Positions 1-8,072 of a DNA stretch of 64,000 nucleotides are shown piece by piece. Under the pieces are notes generated by a model. It was given only the letters and a program-made list of their open reading frames with translations, did no database searches and was not told the origin of the DNA. The stretch spans positions 23,677 through 87,676 of the forward strand of contig DBGEOK010000015.1 in assembly GCA_048370855.1 (NCBI GenBank), written 5' to 3'. Numbering within the stretch: position 1 is the first letter of the stretch; every line of letters begins with the position of its first letter. Position numbers and translations under genes: made by a program. Source of the stretch: Limiplasma sp048370855 (GTDB taxonomy: Bacteria > Bacillota > Clostridia > Christensenellales > Aristaeellaceae).

Positions 1-179
1 ACCAGCGTGACGCCGTCCAGCATCAGTCCCGGAAGCTGATAGCAAATCGATTTTCCCGCGCCGGTCGGCATGACGCCCAGCACGTCGCGCCCGTTGAGCA
101 GGCCGTCGATCAAGCTGTCCTGGCCGTCGCGGAAGGCGTCGTGGCCAAAGACCCTTTTGAGAACCTCAACCCTGTCCAA
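1..179 (-). CDS. recQ: ATP-dependent DNA helicase RecQ, N-terminal part (runs off the window)
   Basis: The first 59 codons of a superfamily 2 helicase read leftwards off the window edge. The visible peptide carries the RecQ motif 0 (F-R-D-G-Q) and the Walker A block M-P-T-G-A-G-K-S-I-C-Y-Q, which in this family bind ATP for 3'-5' unwinding during DNA repair. I chose a TTG start at 179..177: no ATG or GTG lies between it and the in-frame stop at 216-218, and an AAAGGGGG ribosome binding site (188-195) sits 8 bases upstream. Helicase motifs II-VI and any zinc or HRDC domain lie outside the window, so a RecQ-like paralog cannot be excluded. Confidence 0.85.
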   Translation of the reverse strand, partial: MDRVEVLKRVFGHDAFRDGQDSLIDGLLNGRDVLGVMPTGAGKSICYQLPGLMLDGVTL

Positions 180-274
180 AGGGCGCGCCCCCTTTCGTTT
201 TCGATTGGATTTTTTTCAAAACGATGGGATGAATCCCGCGGTTTTCCACGTTGGATAACCGAACCGCATGCATC

Positions 275-283
275 ATTGTATCA
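275..283 (-). promoter_or_regulatory. Possible extended -10 promoter for recQ
   Basis: On the minus strand TGATACAAT is an extended -10 element (TG, one base, TACAAT at 280..275). No convincing -35 lies 17 bases upstream. It is about 100 bases ahead of the recQ start. This is a motif match only. Confidence 0.35.
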
Positions 284-309
284 GAAAATGACGGAAAGAG
301 GAATACGCC

Positions 310-1269
310 ATGAAAAAGCTCCTGGCCACGCTGACAGTGTTGGCGCTGCTCGCCGCGGCTCCGGCCGCTCTGGGAGAGGAAGAAACGCCGTATATCAACA
401 ACCCAAATCCCAAGGATCGCCTTCACTTGAGGAGCGCGCCTTCGCGCAGCGCCCAGTCCCTTGGAAAATATTACAACGGCGCGATGATCGAGGTGCTGGA
501 CGCCTCCATCCCAGGCTGGGTCAAGGTGCGGGTCGGCGGCGAACCCGGCGCTCTGACCGGGTATATGCAGAGCCAATTCATCGTCTATGCCCCGGCCGGC
601 GACCCGCCGCCCGTACAAAGCGCCATGCCGGAATATGCGAGTGACAGCGTCCTTACCGTTTACTTTCAGCCAAGCGCATCCGCCGCCACCCTCGACGTGA
701 GCGCCGGACTAAGCGTGTTCCTCATAGGCTTTACGGATCGCTGGTGGCATGTCGCCGTGCAAATTCCGGGAGAAGGCGATTATACCTATTTCCTGCCCGC
801 GGGAGGGGCCGGGCTGAAGCCGGCCGGCAGCCAGGCGCGGACTTACGCCCACATCAGCAACCCAGACCCCAAGGACCGCTTGCATCTGCGGGCGACACCC
901 TCCTTAACAGGGCGGAGCCTTGGCAAATACTACAACGGCACGATCGGAACCGTTTTAGGGTACTCTAAGGACGGCAAATGGGTGAAGGTAGATCTCTACG
1001 GTCGCCAAGGCTATATGCAGCGCGGCTTCCTTACCCTGTCCGGCGAGACAAACAACACGCTGTACGCCATCCCGACCATCCAGGCCACCGCGGCAAAGCC
1101 CGTGCTGTATGAACTCCCGGATACGGCGAACTCCCGCAAAAAGGCGCTCCAAACCGGAACCGACCTGGAGACGCTGGGCATTGTGGACAGCGTGTGGCTT
1201 CATGTGCGCATGGGAACCTTGACCGGGTTTATCAGGCGTTCTCAAACGAACTTTGTGGATAACCGCTAG
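310..1269 (+). CDS. Secreted protein with repeated bacterial SH3 domains
   Basis: 319 residues. A signal peptide (M-K-K-L-L then a hydrophobic run ending A-A-L-G, about residues 1-23) points to export. Four SH3-like segments follow (about 26-95, 105-170, 179-246, 250-319). The first and third are a clear duplication sharing P-K-D-R-L-H-L-R and S-L-G-K-Y-Y-N-G. Bacterial SH3 domains usually bind peptidoglycan or other wall polymers, so a cell-wall-associated role is likely. No catalytic domain is present. The ATG start has a GGAAAGAGG site upstream. The gene stands alone and converges on the next gene across a hairpin cluster. Its exact function is unknown. Confidence 0.85.
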   Translation: MKKLLATLTVLALLAAAPAALGEEETPYINNPNPKDRLHLRSAPSRSAQSLGKYYNGAMIEVLDASIPGWVKVRVGGEPGALTGYMQSQFIVYAPAGDPPPVQSAMPEYASDSVLTVYFQPSASAATLDVSAGLSVFLIGFTDRWWHVAVQIPGEGDYTYFLPAGGAGLKPAGSQARTYAHISNPDPKDRLHLRATPSLTGRSLGKYYNGTIGTVLGYSKDGKWVKVDLYGRQGYMQRGFLTLSGETNNTLYAIPTIQATAAKPVLYELPDTANSRKKALQTGTDLETLGIVDSVWLHVRMGTLTGFIRRSQTNFVDNR

Positions 1270-1312
1270 CGGTTCCTCGCGCCCGCAGGCGGGGGCTTCA
1301 ACGCGTGGGGAC

Positions 1313-1373
1313 GTTGGGAGGCTCCGCCTCCCAAGCCCTCCGCCTAAGGGCTTCGCCCTTAGGAATCCCTTTT
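1313..1373 (+). repeat. Copy 1 of a 61-bp dispersed two-hairpin repeat
   Basis: The unit holds two perfect 9-bp stems with 3-base loops: 1314-1322 with 1326-1334, and 1343-1351 with 1355-1363. It matches the minus strand of 12591-12651 without gaps at 49 of 61 positions by my alignment. This is an intergenic, non-coding palindromic element like the small dispersed repeats found in many bacterial genomes. Confidence 0.75.
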
Positions 1374-1374
1374 C

Positions 1375-1401
1375 TTGGGCCGCGTTCGCGGCCCAATTTT
1401 G
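1375..1401. terminator. Terminator hairpin between convergent genes
   Basis: TTGGGCCGC (1375-1383) pairs with GCGGCCCAA (1388-1396) and is followed by TTTTG on the plus strand. On the minus strand the complement of 1371-1374 gives GAAA, so plus-strand termination is better supported. It ends the SH3-repeat gene. Confidence 0.7.
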
Positions 1402-1541
1402 ATTGATAGTGACGGAAGGGAGCGGCGGCCTGGTTTGTACTGAAAATGAGTGGAAGCGTGCCGGAGCGGAACGGGTGGCTTGCGGCCGCTTGCCGCGAAA
1501 CGGCAAAGCGTTTGCCGCCGACTTCGCTTGCGCTCGTCTTG

Positions 1542-3440
1542 TCAATAGGTGTAGCGCACCACCAGCCACGGCTTGCTGTCATACATGCCGTAGGCGTCCC
1601 CGAACAGGCGGTAGCTGACGCCCTCCTCCCAGGTCGTGCGGGAGGAATTTTCGACGTACACCAGCAGCGGATTTTCCTCTGTGCCCACGTTCATAAACGC
1701 GCGCTGCGGCTTGGTGGTTTCAATAGAGGTGATGACGCCCTCGCAAAGATAAATCTGCGACTTGCTTTTGCGCAGCTCCAGGTTGTCCATCAAATCGGTA
1801 TACTGTTCCTTGATATCCCACGCCTTGCGGGAATACACGTCCACATTGGGCACATAGTAAACGACGTGTTCCACGCGCGTGGTTTTTTTATTGGGATAAT
1901 CGGCCGTAATGATGATGGTGTTATTGCCGATCTTGTCAAATACGGCCTTGAAGCTGAAGGAGCCGTCAGTGGCGGTGTTTGTAATATCCAAATCCGTATA
2001 GGGCGAAAGCACCTTGACCACCGCGCCGGGAAGCGTCGTCGCGCGCACCGTCATGGTGGCCGACGCGTCGCTGCTGCGGCTGGCGATATCGGAGGCAAGG
2101 TCCAGCGGGATATCCTGTTTTTCGCGGAACAGGGTAACGGTGGCGGAGTTTTCCCGGCAGTACTGGCTGCGGACCACGATTTCAAAATTGTTTTCCCCAA
2201 TGGGCTGAACGGTCGCGTTATAGCTGACCTTGCCGCCCTCGGTGTTGACCAGGTCGCTGTAATCCTCCCCGTTGATGGTCACCGTGCTTCCTTCGCGCAC
2301 ATAAAATACAATGTTATACATTGCCGTGCTCACCACCTCATAGGGGCTGTCCGGGGTGTTGAGCTCAATGGGAGAAAGCGGGATATCGATTTCATAGCTG
2401 ATAGGGTCCAGCGGCTGCTGCTTTCCCGTATCGTTAATCACAAAGGGCGACAGCGTGACGGTCATGGTATCCTGGAGATAATCCTCATAATCGTCATACC
2501 AGATATGGTCGAGGATATCAAACGTGGCCACGCCGCCGGTCACGATGGCGGAGGTGCGCAGCTCGCGTATGGTGACGCGCTGCCCATCCTGCCCGGGAAT
2601 GGTCACCGTATGCGCCGCCAGATCGTCGCGGATGGTCGGCGTCACAACGGCGACGGGGCGGTCGTCGCGATTGGCCGCGTTCACCATTGGAATGATGAAC
2701 GCGAAGGAAATCCACCCCGCCACGGCCAGGCAGCCGACGATGAGCGCCGCGTTCAGCAGCCGGCGCGCGGCATGGCGGCGGGGCCTGCGGCCTGAAGGCG
2801 GCATGCTGCGAAGGCGCAGCGAATTTTCGTATTCATCCTGGTTGGCGTGCATCGGCAGGTATTCGCTTGTATCATGATAGCCGTCGTAAACAGGCTCGTC
2901 CTCGTCCGGTTTTTGAATATTGACCAGCCGCCGCGTATTGCCATAGCCATACAGCTCGTCCTCGCTCTGCCCGGAATAGGTGGTGCGGTATTTGGCCGGA
3001 TAAACGCGCCGCGCGCCCGGCTCCACGTCGCCCTCCTCCACCAGCTCCGGCGCGACCGGCCTGAGGGCCGTATCCGGATTATCATACGCTGAAAAGAACG
3101 TGCTGCGGTTGCTGGTGGTGCGCACCGACCGGCCGGACGGCGCGATGCCGCGCCTTGCGGCCTCCTCGCGCAGGCGGCGCTGTTCCTGCTCCCCGATCAG
3201 CTTGCGGGACTTCAGGTCCACCATTTCGCTGGCAAGGCTGTCCCTCGGGTCCAGAGACGTCTCTTCCTCCCCCGTCTCATCCACGCGCACGTAGCTTTTC
3301 GGTTTTTCCTTATCGTGAAGCTCGATCTGCCACGCGGGCATGCCCTCCATGCCGTAGGCATCGTTCGGCAGTTCCTCGCCGCAGTAAATGCAATGGGGCA
3401 GATTCGCCCTGTTCCATTTTCCACAATTAGGGCATTTCAT
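1542..3440 (-). CDS. Zinc-ribbon membrane protein with extracellular Ig-like region
   Basis: 632 residues. The N-terminus is a zinc ribbon with Cys3, Cys6, Cys17 and Cys20 (C-P-N-C and C-I-Y-C). A polar, charged cytoplasmic stretch follows, then one membrane helix at about 230-253. The rest should lie outside the cell and looks beta-rich: it has segments resembling bacterial Ig-like carboxypeptidase-regulatory folds (for example G-A-V-V-K-V around residue 470) and a compact C-terminal domain after about 545. The ATG has an AAAGGAG site 9 bases upstream. No enzyme motif is visible. I do not recognise a named family. A sensor or envelope-assembly role is possible but unproven. Confidence 0.75.
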   Translation of the reverse strand: MKCPNCGKWNRANLPHCIYCGEELPNDAYGMEGMPAWQIELHDKEKPKSYVRVDETGEEETSLDPRDSLASEMVDLKSRKLIGEQEQRRLREEAARRGIAPSGRSVRTTSNRSTFFSAYDNPDTALRPVAPELVEEGDVEPGARRVYPAKYRTTYSGQSEDELYGYGNTRRLVNIQKPDEDEPVYDGYHDTSEYLPMHANQDEYENSLRLRSMPPSGRRPRRHAARRLLNAALIVGCLAVAGWISFAFIIPMVNAANRDDRPVAVVTPTIRDDLAAHTVTIPGQDGQRVTIRELRTSAIVTGGVATFDILDHIWYDDYEDYLQDTMTVTLSPFVINDTGKQQPLDPISYEIDIPLSPIELNTPDSPYEVVSTAMYNIVFYVREGSTVTINGEDYSDLVNTEGGKVSYNATVQPIGENNFEIVVRSQYCRENSATVTLFREKQDIPLDLASDIASRSSDASATMTVRATTLPGAVVKVLSPYTDLDITNTATDGSFSFKAVFDKIGNNTIIITADYPNKKTTRVEHVVYYVPNVDVYSRKAWDIKEQYTDLMDNLELRKSKSQIYLCEGVITSIETTKPQRAFMNVGTEENPLLVYVENSSRTTWEEGVSYRLFGDAYGMYDSKPWLVVRYTY

Positions 3441-3551
3441 CCGGCCAAACTCCTTTAGCGTCGGTACGGGCCATGGGTATCGTTTCTAATTTTTCGAGCA
3501 GGGCCGCCCGTTTTCCTGCCTGCCCGGGCCCGGCCGTCCATGTGTTACAGA

Positions 3552-3884
3552 TTAAAAAGCCAGCCCGTTTTCGGCGAAGTATTCATATTTTAGTTCCATA
3601 AAACGGTTGAGCAGCGTCGCTACCAGCATGTCCTCGTCATCGTCCTGCGGATGGTCGGACAGGTACGCGTCGTAGATGTATTCAAAGGCCTCGTCCTCGT
3701 CATATTCGCCGCCTCCCGGCTCGTCGCGCTCATCCAGCACGCCCGTCAAACGCATAAAATGCAAATCATACCCGATCATTTCCTCAATCAGGCCCGGAAC
3801 AAGCGGCGCAATGGCCGAAAAAGGTTTGCTTTCCAGTCTGGAGAGGATGAACCGCTTTTCCTCCGCGGGGTCGAGCTCCTTCAT
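3552..3884 (-). CDS. Small acidic protein of unknown function
   Basis: 110 residues, strongly acidic, with a D-D-D-E-D stretch near residue 90 and no signal peptide or membrane helix. The reading frame extends upstream, but I start at the ATG at 3884 because AAGGAGG lies 6 bases before it. It lies between the zinc-ribbon gene (111 bases downstream) and rplS (332 bases upstream), all on the minus strand. The pattern of helices suggests a soluble cytoplasmic protein. I do not recognise the family. Confidence 0.65.
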   Translation of the reverse strand: MKELDPAEEKRFILSRLESKPFSAIAPLVPGLIEEMIGYDLHFMRLTGVLDERDEPGGGEYDEDEAFEYIYDAYLSDHPQDDDEDMLVATLLNRFMELKYEYFAENGLAF

Positions 3885-3928
3885 GGCGCGCCTCCTTGCC
3901 TTCCTGCATTGAGCAGGATATACCAAAA

Positions 3929-3951
3929 GAGCGCCCGACATGCGGGCGCTC
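3929..3951. repeat. Palindrome, twin of 4184-4206
   Basis: GAGCGCCCG (3929-3937), a 5-base loop and CGGGCGCTC (3943-3951) form a perfect 9-bp stem. The same two arms recur at 4184-4206 with only the loop changed. The stretch 3885-4216 between the two genes holds these plus smaller hairpins (around 4013-4030 and 4075-4093) and no convincing gene. Confidence 0.6.
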
Positions 3952-4156
3952 AGGGCGTCGAAAAAGCTCGCCTTTCGGCGATCTTTTCCACCGAGAACTG
4001 TCGGAAACGTTTCGGCTAAAGCCGAAATTCCCCAGCCGGGGTTTCAATCACCGGTTTAAAATCGGCAATTGAAATTTTCGCCAAAGGCGAAAACAACGCG
4101 CCCGCCGCCGGCAAAGCCAGACGATGCGGTTTGGAGGAGCCGCGGCCCCTCCAGGC

Positions 4157-4206
4157 CGCCCCAAATAAGGGGGGCGACAGCCTGAGCGCCCGGCACGCGG
4201 GCGCTC
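4157..4206 (-). terminator. Hairpin pair downstream of rplS, likely terminator
   Basis: Reading leftwards from rplS, a GC-rich hairpin (4206-4184, 9-bp stem) comes 10 bases after the stop codon, and a second CGCCCC/GGGGCG stem (about 4176-4157) follows. Neither has a good U-tract, so termination may be partial, or these may be 3'-end stabilising structures. Confidence 0.45.
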
Positions 4207-4216
4207 TCAGGCCGCC

Positions 4217-4567
4217 TTACACACGCTTGGCTTCCTTGATCTTGGCAGCCTTGCCCTGAAGGTTGCGCAGATAATACAGCTTTGCGCGGCGAACCTTGCC
4301 GCGGCGAATCACCTCGATGTGGTCCACGCGGGGAGAATGCAGCGGGAACGTGCGCTCAACGCCGATGCCATACGACACGCGGCGGACGGTAAACGTTTCC
4401 CGGACGCTGCCGTTGCGCCTGGCCATCACGGTACCCTCAAACGCCTGAAGACGCTCGCGGCTGCCTTCCACAACCTTCACGAAAACGCGAACGGTGTCAC
4501 CGATGCCGAAATCAGGCAGATCGGTGCGGAGCTGAGCCTTCTCGATGGAACGAATGATTTCACTCAT
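4217..4567 (-). CDS. rplS: 50S ribosomal protein L19
   Basis: 116 residues, the usual length. Family hallmarks include G-D-T-V-R-V near residue 24, F-E-G-T-V near 44, the G-I-G-V-E-R-T-F-P-L-H-S-P block near 68-79 and the basic tail R-R-A-K-L-Y-Y-L-R. L19 sits at the 30S-50S interface of the ribosome. A GAAGGAGG site precedes the ATG. A nearer ATG reads into a stop after one codon, which fixes the start at 4567. Its usual partner trmD is not next to it here; it has its own promoter at 4651-4680. Confidence 0.97.
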   Translation of the reverse strand: MSEIIRSIEKAQLRTDLPDFGIGDTVRVFVKVVEGSRERLQAFEGTVMARRNGSVRETFTVRRVSYGIGVERTFPLHSPRVDHIEVIRRGKVRRAKLYYLRNLQGKAAKIKEAKRV

Positions 4568-4650
4568 TTCATTGGCCTCCTTCCTTCGTAGACGTTCGTA
4601 CCCGCAAGCCCACAGCTTAGGCAGAGGACCGTCCGTTTGTCACAAGGCTT

Positions 4651-4680
4651 ATTATACCATGCCATGGATATGCAATGCAA
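4651..4680 (-). promoter_or_regulatory. Promoter of rplS
   Basis: On the minus strand the boxes are TTGCAT (4680-4675), an 18-base spacer and TATAAT (4656-4651) preceded by TG (extended -10). The transcript leader would be about 75 bases long. Confidence 0.7.
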
Positions 4681-4805
4681 GCTTTATTTTACGGCCAGCT
4701 TCCCTTTCCCGGTCTGTTTTCCATCCCAAGCCGTCACAGCGTTCCGCGAACCATTTCAGTTGTTTCTTTTGACTCAAAAATATGAATTTTTTGTTTCAAT
4801 ACCAC

Positions 4806-4834
4806 TTGCTTTTTTTCATAATTAGCCTTACAAT
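4806..4834 (+). promoter_or_regulatory. Promoter of the two-component operon
   Basis: TTGCTT (4806-4811), 17 bases, TACAAT (4829-4834), about 70 bases ahead of the response regulator start. The flank is AT-rich against a GC-rich background. Confidence 0.65.
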
Positions 4835-4905
4835 GTTAGCATCGCTTAGAATTTCGGGCGTTTGCGCATCGCGTGAACGCCTTAACGCAGGAAAGGAAGA
4901 AGCCG

Positions 4906-5598
4906 ATGGCGAAGCGCATTCTGTTGGTTGACGACGAACCGTTGATTGTAAAGGGTTTGAAATATACGCTTGAGCAGGAGGGCTTTGAAACCGATTCCGC
5001 CGCCGACGGCGACGAGGCGCTCGCCAAATTCTTTGCCGGCCATTACGACTTTATCCTGCTGGACGTCATGCTTCCCAAGGTGGACGGAATCACGGTCTGC
5101 CAGCGCATCCGCGAGCACAGCAACGTTCCCATCATCATGCTCACGGCCAAAGGCGAGCAGATCGATAAAATCCTGGGCCTGGAGTACGGCGCGGACGATT
5201 ACATGACCAAGCCCTTCAATATCCTGGAGGTTAAGGCCCGCATCAAGACCATCATGCGCAGGGCGTCCGGCAGCGCGCAGAGCGAGGCGCGAAAGGTCAT
5301 CCGCGTGCATGATATAGAGATTAACGCCGTCAATCGCTCGGTTACGCTGGGGGGCAAGGAGGTGCGCCTGACGGCAAAAGAATTTGACCTGCTTCAGGTG
5401 TTCGTCAACAACCGCGGCAAAGTCTTCAGCCGCGAATCCCTGCTGGAAACCGTATGGAAATACGATTATACCGGCGATGCCCGTACCGTGGACGTGCATA
5501 TCCGTCGCCTCCGCGAAAAAATCGAGCGGAATCCCGCCCAGCCGGAGTTTATCTTCACCAAGTGGGGAGTGGGCTACTATTTCACCGATAAGGATTAA
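4906..5598 (+). CDS. OmpR/PhoB-family response regulator
   Basis: 230 residues: a receiver domain (about 3-118) followed by a winged-helix DNA-binding domain (about 132-228). The acidic pocket D9-D10, the phospho-acceptor Asp53 in L-L-D-V-M-L-P and the T-K-P-F lysine are all present. The C-terminal R-T-V-D-V-H-I-R-R-L-R-E-K is the typical recognition helix and wing. I use the ATG at 4906, served by AGGAAAGG 9 bases upstream, instead of the upstream GTG at 4873. Phosphorylation by the downstream kinase should control DNA binding. The layout resembles PhoP/WalR-type regulators, but targets are unknown; the adjacent GerMN lipoprotein genes are obvious candidates. Confidence 0.93.
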   Translation: MAKRILLVDDEPLIVKGLKYTLEQEGFETDSAADGDEALAKFFAGHYDFILLDVMLPKVDGITVCQRIREHSNVPIIMLTAKGEQIDKILGLEYGADDYMTKPFNILEVKARIKTIMRRASGSAQSEARKVIRVHDIEINAVNRSVTLGGKEVRLTAKEFDLLQVFVNNRGKVFSRESLLETVWKYDYTGDARTVDVHIRRLREKIERNPAQPEFIFTKWGVGYYFTDKD

Positions 5599-7054
5599 CA
5601 ACCCGTTCACCTCCATCCGCTGGAAAATCCTACTCGCCTTCCTGCTCATTGTGGGGGTGAGCTACTATGCCGTAGCCACCTCGCTGATTGGGCTGGTGGG
5701 CGATTATTTGTTCGACGACCGCATGCAGCAGGATCGCGCCAGCACCGACCAGCTCGCCGTGGAGCTTGCCCCGCTCTATGCCTCCTCCCAAATGAGCGCG
5801 CTTCAGCAGCGCCTGGAAACCGCGGGCGGAGAGCTCGGAGGGCGGCTCATGGTGCTGGACCTGAGCGGAAAGGTACAGGCTGACAGCTTTTCGGAGTTAA
5901 ACGGCTCGCGCATGGAATTGCCGGAGGTCGCAAGCATCCTGTCCATGGGAAAAACCGCCGATTACGGCGTGCATAAGCTTTCCGGAAGCGCCACGGCGGC
6001 GGTATTCCATTTTTTGCGCCCCTACGACCAAAGCGCGCAGTGGGTGGGCTATTGTACCGCGTCGCTCTCCCGGGGCGGCAGCACCATCGGCGTTCTGCTT
6101 TTTTCCTCCCCTATTCAGGAAATGATGCAGCGGCTGTTTTCCCTTCAGGACCGCATGGTATTCTATTTTCTCCTGGCCGCCGGCGCCGCGCTGGTGATTG
6201 CGATGGTCTTTTCGCGCGTCATCACGCGCCCGATCGCTTCCCTTACGCGCAGCATTCAGCGCATGGGCCGGGGCGACTTTTCCGTTAGGGTGCCGGTAAA
6301 GGGCAGCGGCGAGCTGCGCCGCCTGTCCGAAACCTTCAATACCATGTCCGAAAAGCTGGAAATGCTGGATAAGAGCCGCAACCAGTTTGTATCCAATGCC
6401 AGCCATGAGCTGAAAACCCCGCTGGCCACGATGAAAATCCTGCTGGAGAGCATCATCTATCAGCCGGAGATGGATACCGGCATGAGAACCGAATTTTTGA
6501 CGGATATTAATAAGGAGATCGACCGCCTCAACCTCATTATCGGCGATTTGCTTACGTTGGTCAGCATGGATTCTAAAACCATGCGCCTGAACCGCACGAC
6601 CTTCAGCCTCGCCCAGGTGGTAACCGACACCGCGCAGCGCCTTGGCCTGGTGGCGGCAAAGCGCAAGCAGGACATAAAGCTTCAGCTTGCCGACCGCTGC
6701 GAAATGTACGCCGACTGCGCAAAGCTGACGCAGGTGGTGTATAACCTGATGGACAACGCCATTAAATATACGCAGGACGGCGGCGTGGTCCGCGTGCGGC
6801 TGATCCGCTCGGGACGCGACGCCATCCTCACCGTTTCAGATAACGGCCCCGGAATCCCCAAAGAGGATCAAGCCCATATTTTTGACCGGTTTTACCGCGT
6901 AGATAAAGCCCGCAGCCGCGATACGGGCGGCACGGGCCTAGGCCTCAGCATTGTGCACCAAATGGTGCTGATGCATGGCGGAAGCGTTTCCGTAGACAGC
7001 GAGGAAGGGCATGGAGCGACCTTTACCGTCGAGTTGCCCATCCATCAAGGGTAA
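5594..7054 (+). CDS. Membrane-bound sensor histidine kinase
   Basis: About 486 residues from the start used here. Order: membrane helix 1 (about 12-32), extracellular sensor region, membrane helix 2 (about 180-200), HAMP, then the kinase core with the H-box S-H-E-L-K-T-P-L (His271), N-box N-L-M-D-N-A-I-K-Y, G1 box D-N-G-P-G-I-P and G2 box G-G-T-G-L-G-L-S-I. It autophosphorylates and passes phosphate to the upstream regulator. There is no ATG, GTG or TTG between the regulator's stop and the first membrane helix. I placed the start at the ATT overlapping the regulator's TAA; GTG at 5651 would cut the helix in half, and ATG at 5477 would overlap by 122 bases. Confidence 0.88.
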   Translation: MNNPFTSIRWKILLAFLLIVGVSYYAVATSLIGLVGDYLFDDRMQQDRASTDQLAVELAPLYASSQMSALQQRLETAGGELGGRLMVLDLSGKVQADSFSELNGSRMELPEVASILSMGKTADYGVHKLSGSATAAVFHFLRPYDQSAQWVGYCTASLSRGGSTIGVLLFSSPIQEMMQRLFSLQDRMVFYFLLAAGAALVIAMVFSRVITRPIASLTRSIQRMGRGDFSVRVPVKGSGELRRLSETFNTMSEKLEMLDKSRNQFVSNASHELKTPLATMKILLESIIYQPEMDTGMRTEFLTDINKEIDRLNLIIGDLLTLVSMDSKTMRLNRTTFSLAQVVTDTAQRLGLVAAKRKQDIKLQLADRCEMYADCAKLTQVVYNLMDNAIKYTQDGGVVRVRLIRSGRDAILTVSDNGPGIPKEDQAHIFDRFYRVDKARSRDTGGTGLGLSIVHQMVLMHGGSVSVDSEEGHGATFTVELPIHQG

Positions 7055-7068
7055 GGAGGACGATCTCC

Positions 7069-8055
7069 TTGAGGAAGATGATCCTGCTTGCCGCCCTGCT
7101 CGGGTGCGCGGCGATCCTGCTGTGCGGCTGCAGCGCGGCGGGTAATCCGCTCGTCAAGGCGGAGGCGACCGCCGTGCCGGGGCTTTCCATGACCCTTCAT
7201 GCCGCCGCGGCTTCCGAAAGCAATGTGGACGAGCTGTCCGCAACGCTGTATTTTCGTTACATGGATCAGCCCATGCTTGCCGGCGAAAGCCGCGCGCTCA
7301 CCGTGCCAAGGGATGAAAGCGCCGAGCTTGCGTTGATTAACGCCCTGCTCGAGGGGCCGAGCGCCGGCCACCTGGAGCTTACGCGCCTGTTTCCCGAAAC
7401 CGTTCGCGTGGAAAGCGTGGCGGCGCGGGACGGCCTGCTCTTCGTTACCTTTAACCAGGCGCTGCTCACCGACGACGGGGTTCCCGCGAATTGGCGGCAG
7501 GACGCCGCGTGGGCCGAGGAAGCTCCCCGTTTGCGGCTGTTAACCATTCAAAGCCTCGTGGCTTCCATTACGGAAAGCTTTCCTTATACGGGCGTGCAGA
7601 TTTTGATTTTGGGGCAGGAGGACGGGCAGGCCGGCCAGCGGTTGGACAACAGCTATTTTTTATCGGGTCAGGGCGGCCTCAGCGACCCGCAGCTACGCAA
7701 CGAAGCGCTGCTGCTCACGCCGCAAAATACCGCGCAATGCCTTCTGCGGGCATGGCAGCAGCGCGATTACGACACGCTTTATGCCTACACGGCGGCATCC
7801 GGCGCCAACGGCGAGCCCCGGCCCCTTTACGACGACTTCGCGCTGGCGCTGGACGCCTGCAAAACGCTTACCGCGTACTCCGTCAGCGCCGGAAGCGTTT
7901 CGCACGACGGGGCGAGCGCCGTGCTGACGGTTTCGCTTTCGCTGAGCATAGAGGGCGCGCCCGTCGAAATTCCGGCTTACCCGCTCAGGCTGGCCCGTGA
8001 AAACGGGGTTTGGAAAATTGGGTATGATACGCTTTCCAGCCTGATGGCGAGCTGA
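7069..8055 (+). CDS. GerMN-domain lipoprotein
   Basis: 328 residues. A lipoprotein signal (hydrophobic run then L-C-G-C, lipobox cysteine about residue 21) anchors it outside the membrane. The middle (about 60-165) matches the GerMN fold seen in spore germination protein GerM: A-T-L-Y-F-R-Y, A-L-I-N-A-L-L-E-G-P and L-F-V-T-F-N-Q-A-L. A second domain (about 220-328) resembles NTF2-like accessory regions. The TTG at 7069 is chosen because AAGGAGG lies 9 bases upstream, while the in-frame ATG at 7078 is too far. It is 14 bases after the kinase gene in one operon, so it may be a sensor accessory or a target of the kinase system. Confidence 0.85.
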   Translation: MRKMILLAALLGCAAILLCGCSAAGNPLVKAEATAVPGLSMTLHAAAASESNVDELSATLYFRYMDQPMLAGESRALTVPRDESAELALINALLEGPSAGHLELTRLFPETVRVESVAARDGLLFVTFNQALLTDDGVPANWRQDAAWAEEAPRLRLLTIQSLVASITESFPYTGVQILILGQEDGQAGQRLDNSYFLSGQGGLSDPQLRNEALLLTPQNTAQCLLRAWQQRDYDTLYAYTAASGANGEPRPLYDDFALALDACKTLTAYSVSAGSVSHDGASAVLTVSLSLSIEGAPVEIPAYPLRLARENGVWKIGYDTLSSLMAS

Positions 8056-8072
8056 GAAGGAGGCGATCCTGC

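Noticed and set aside
1446..2795. A 449-codon plus-strand frame opposite the zinc-ribbon gene
   Set aside because: The opposite strand has a good start, ribosome site, zinc ribbon and membrane helix; this frame has none.
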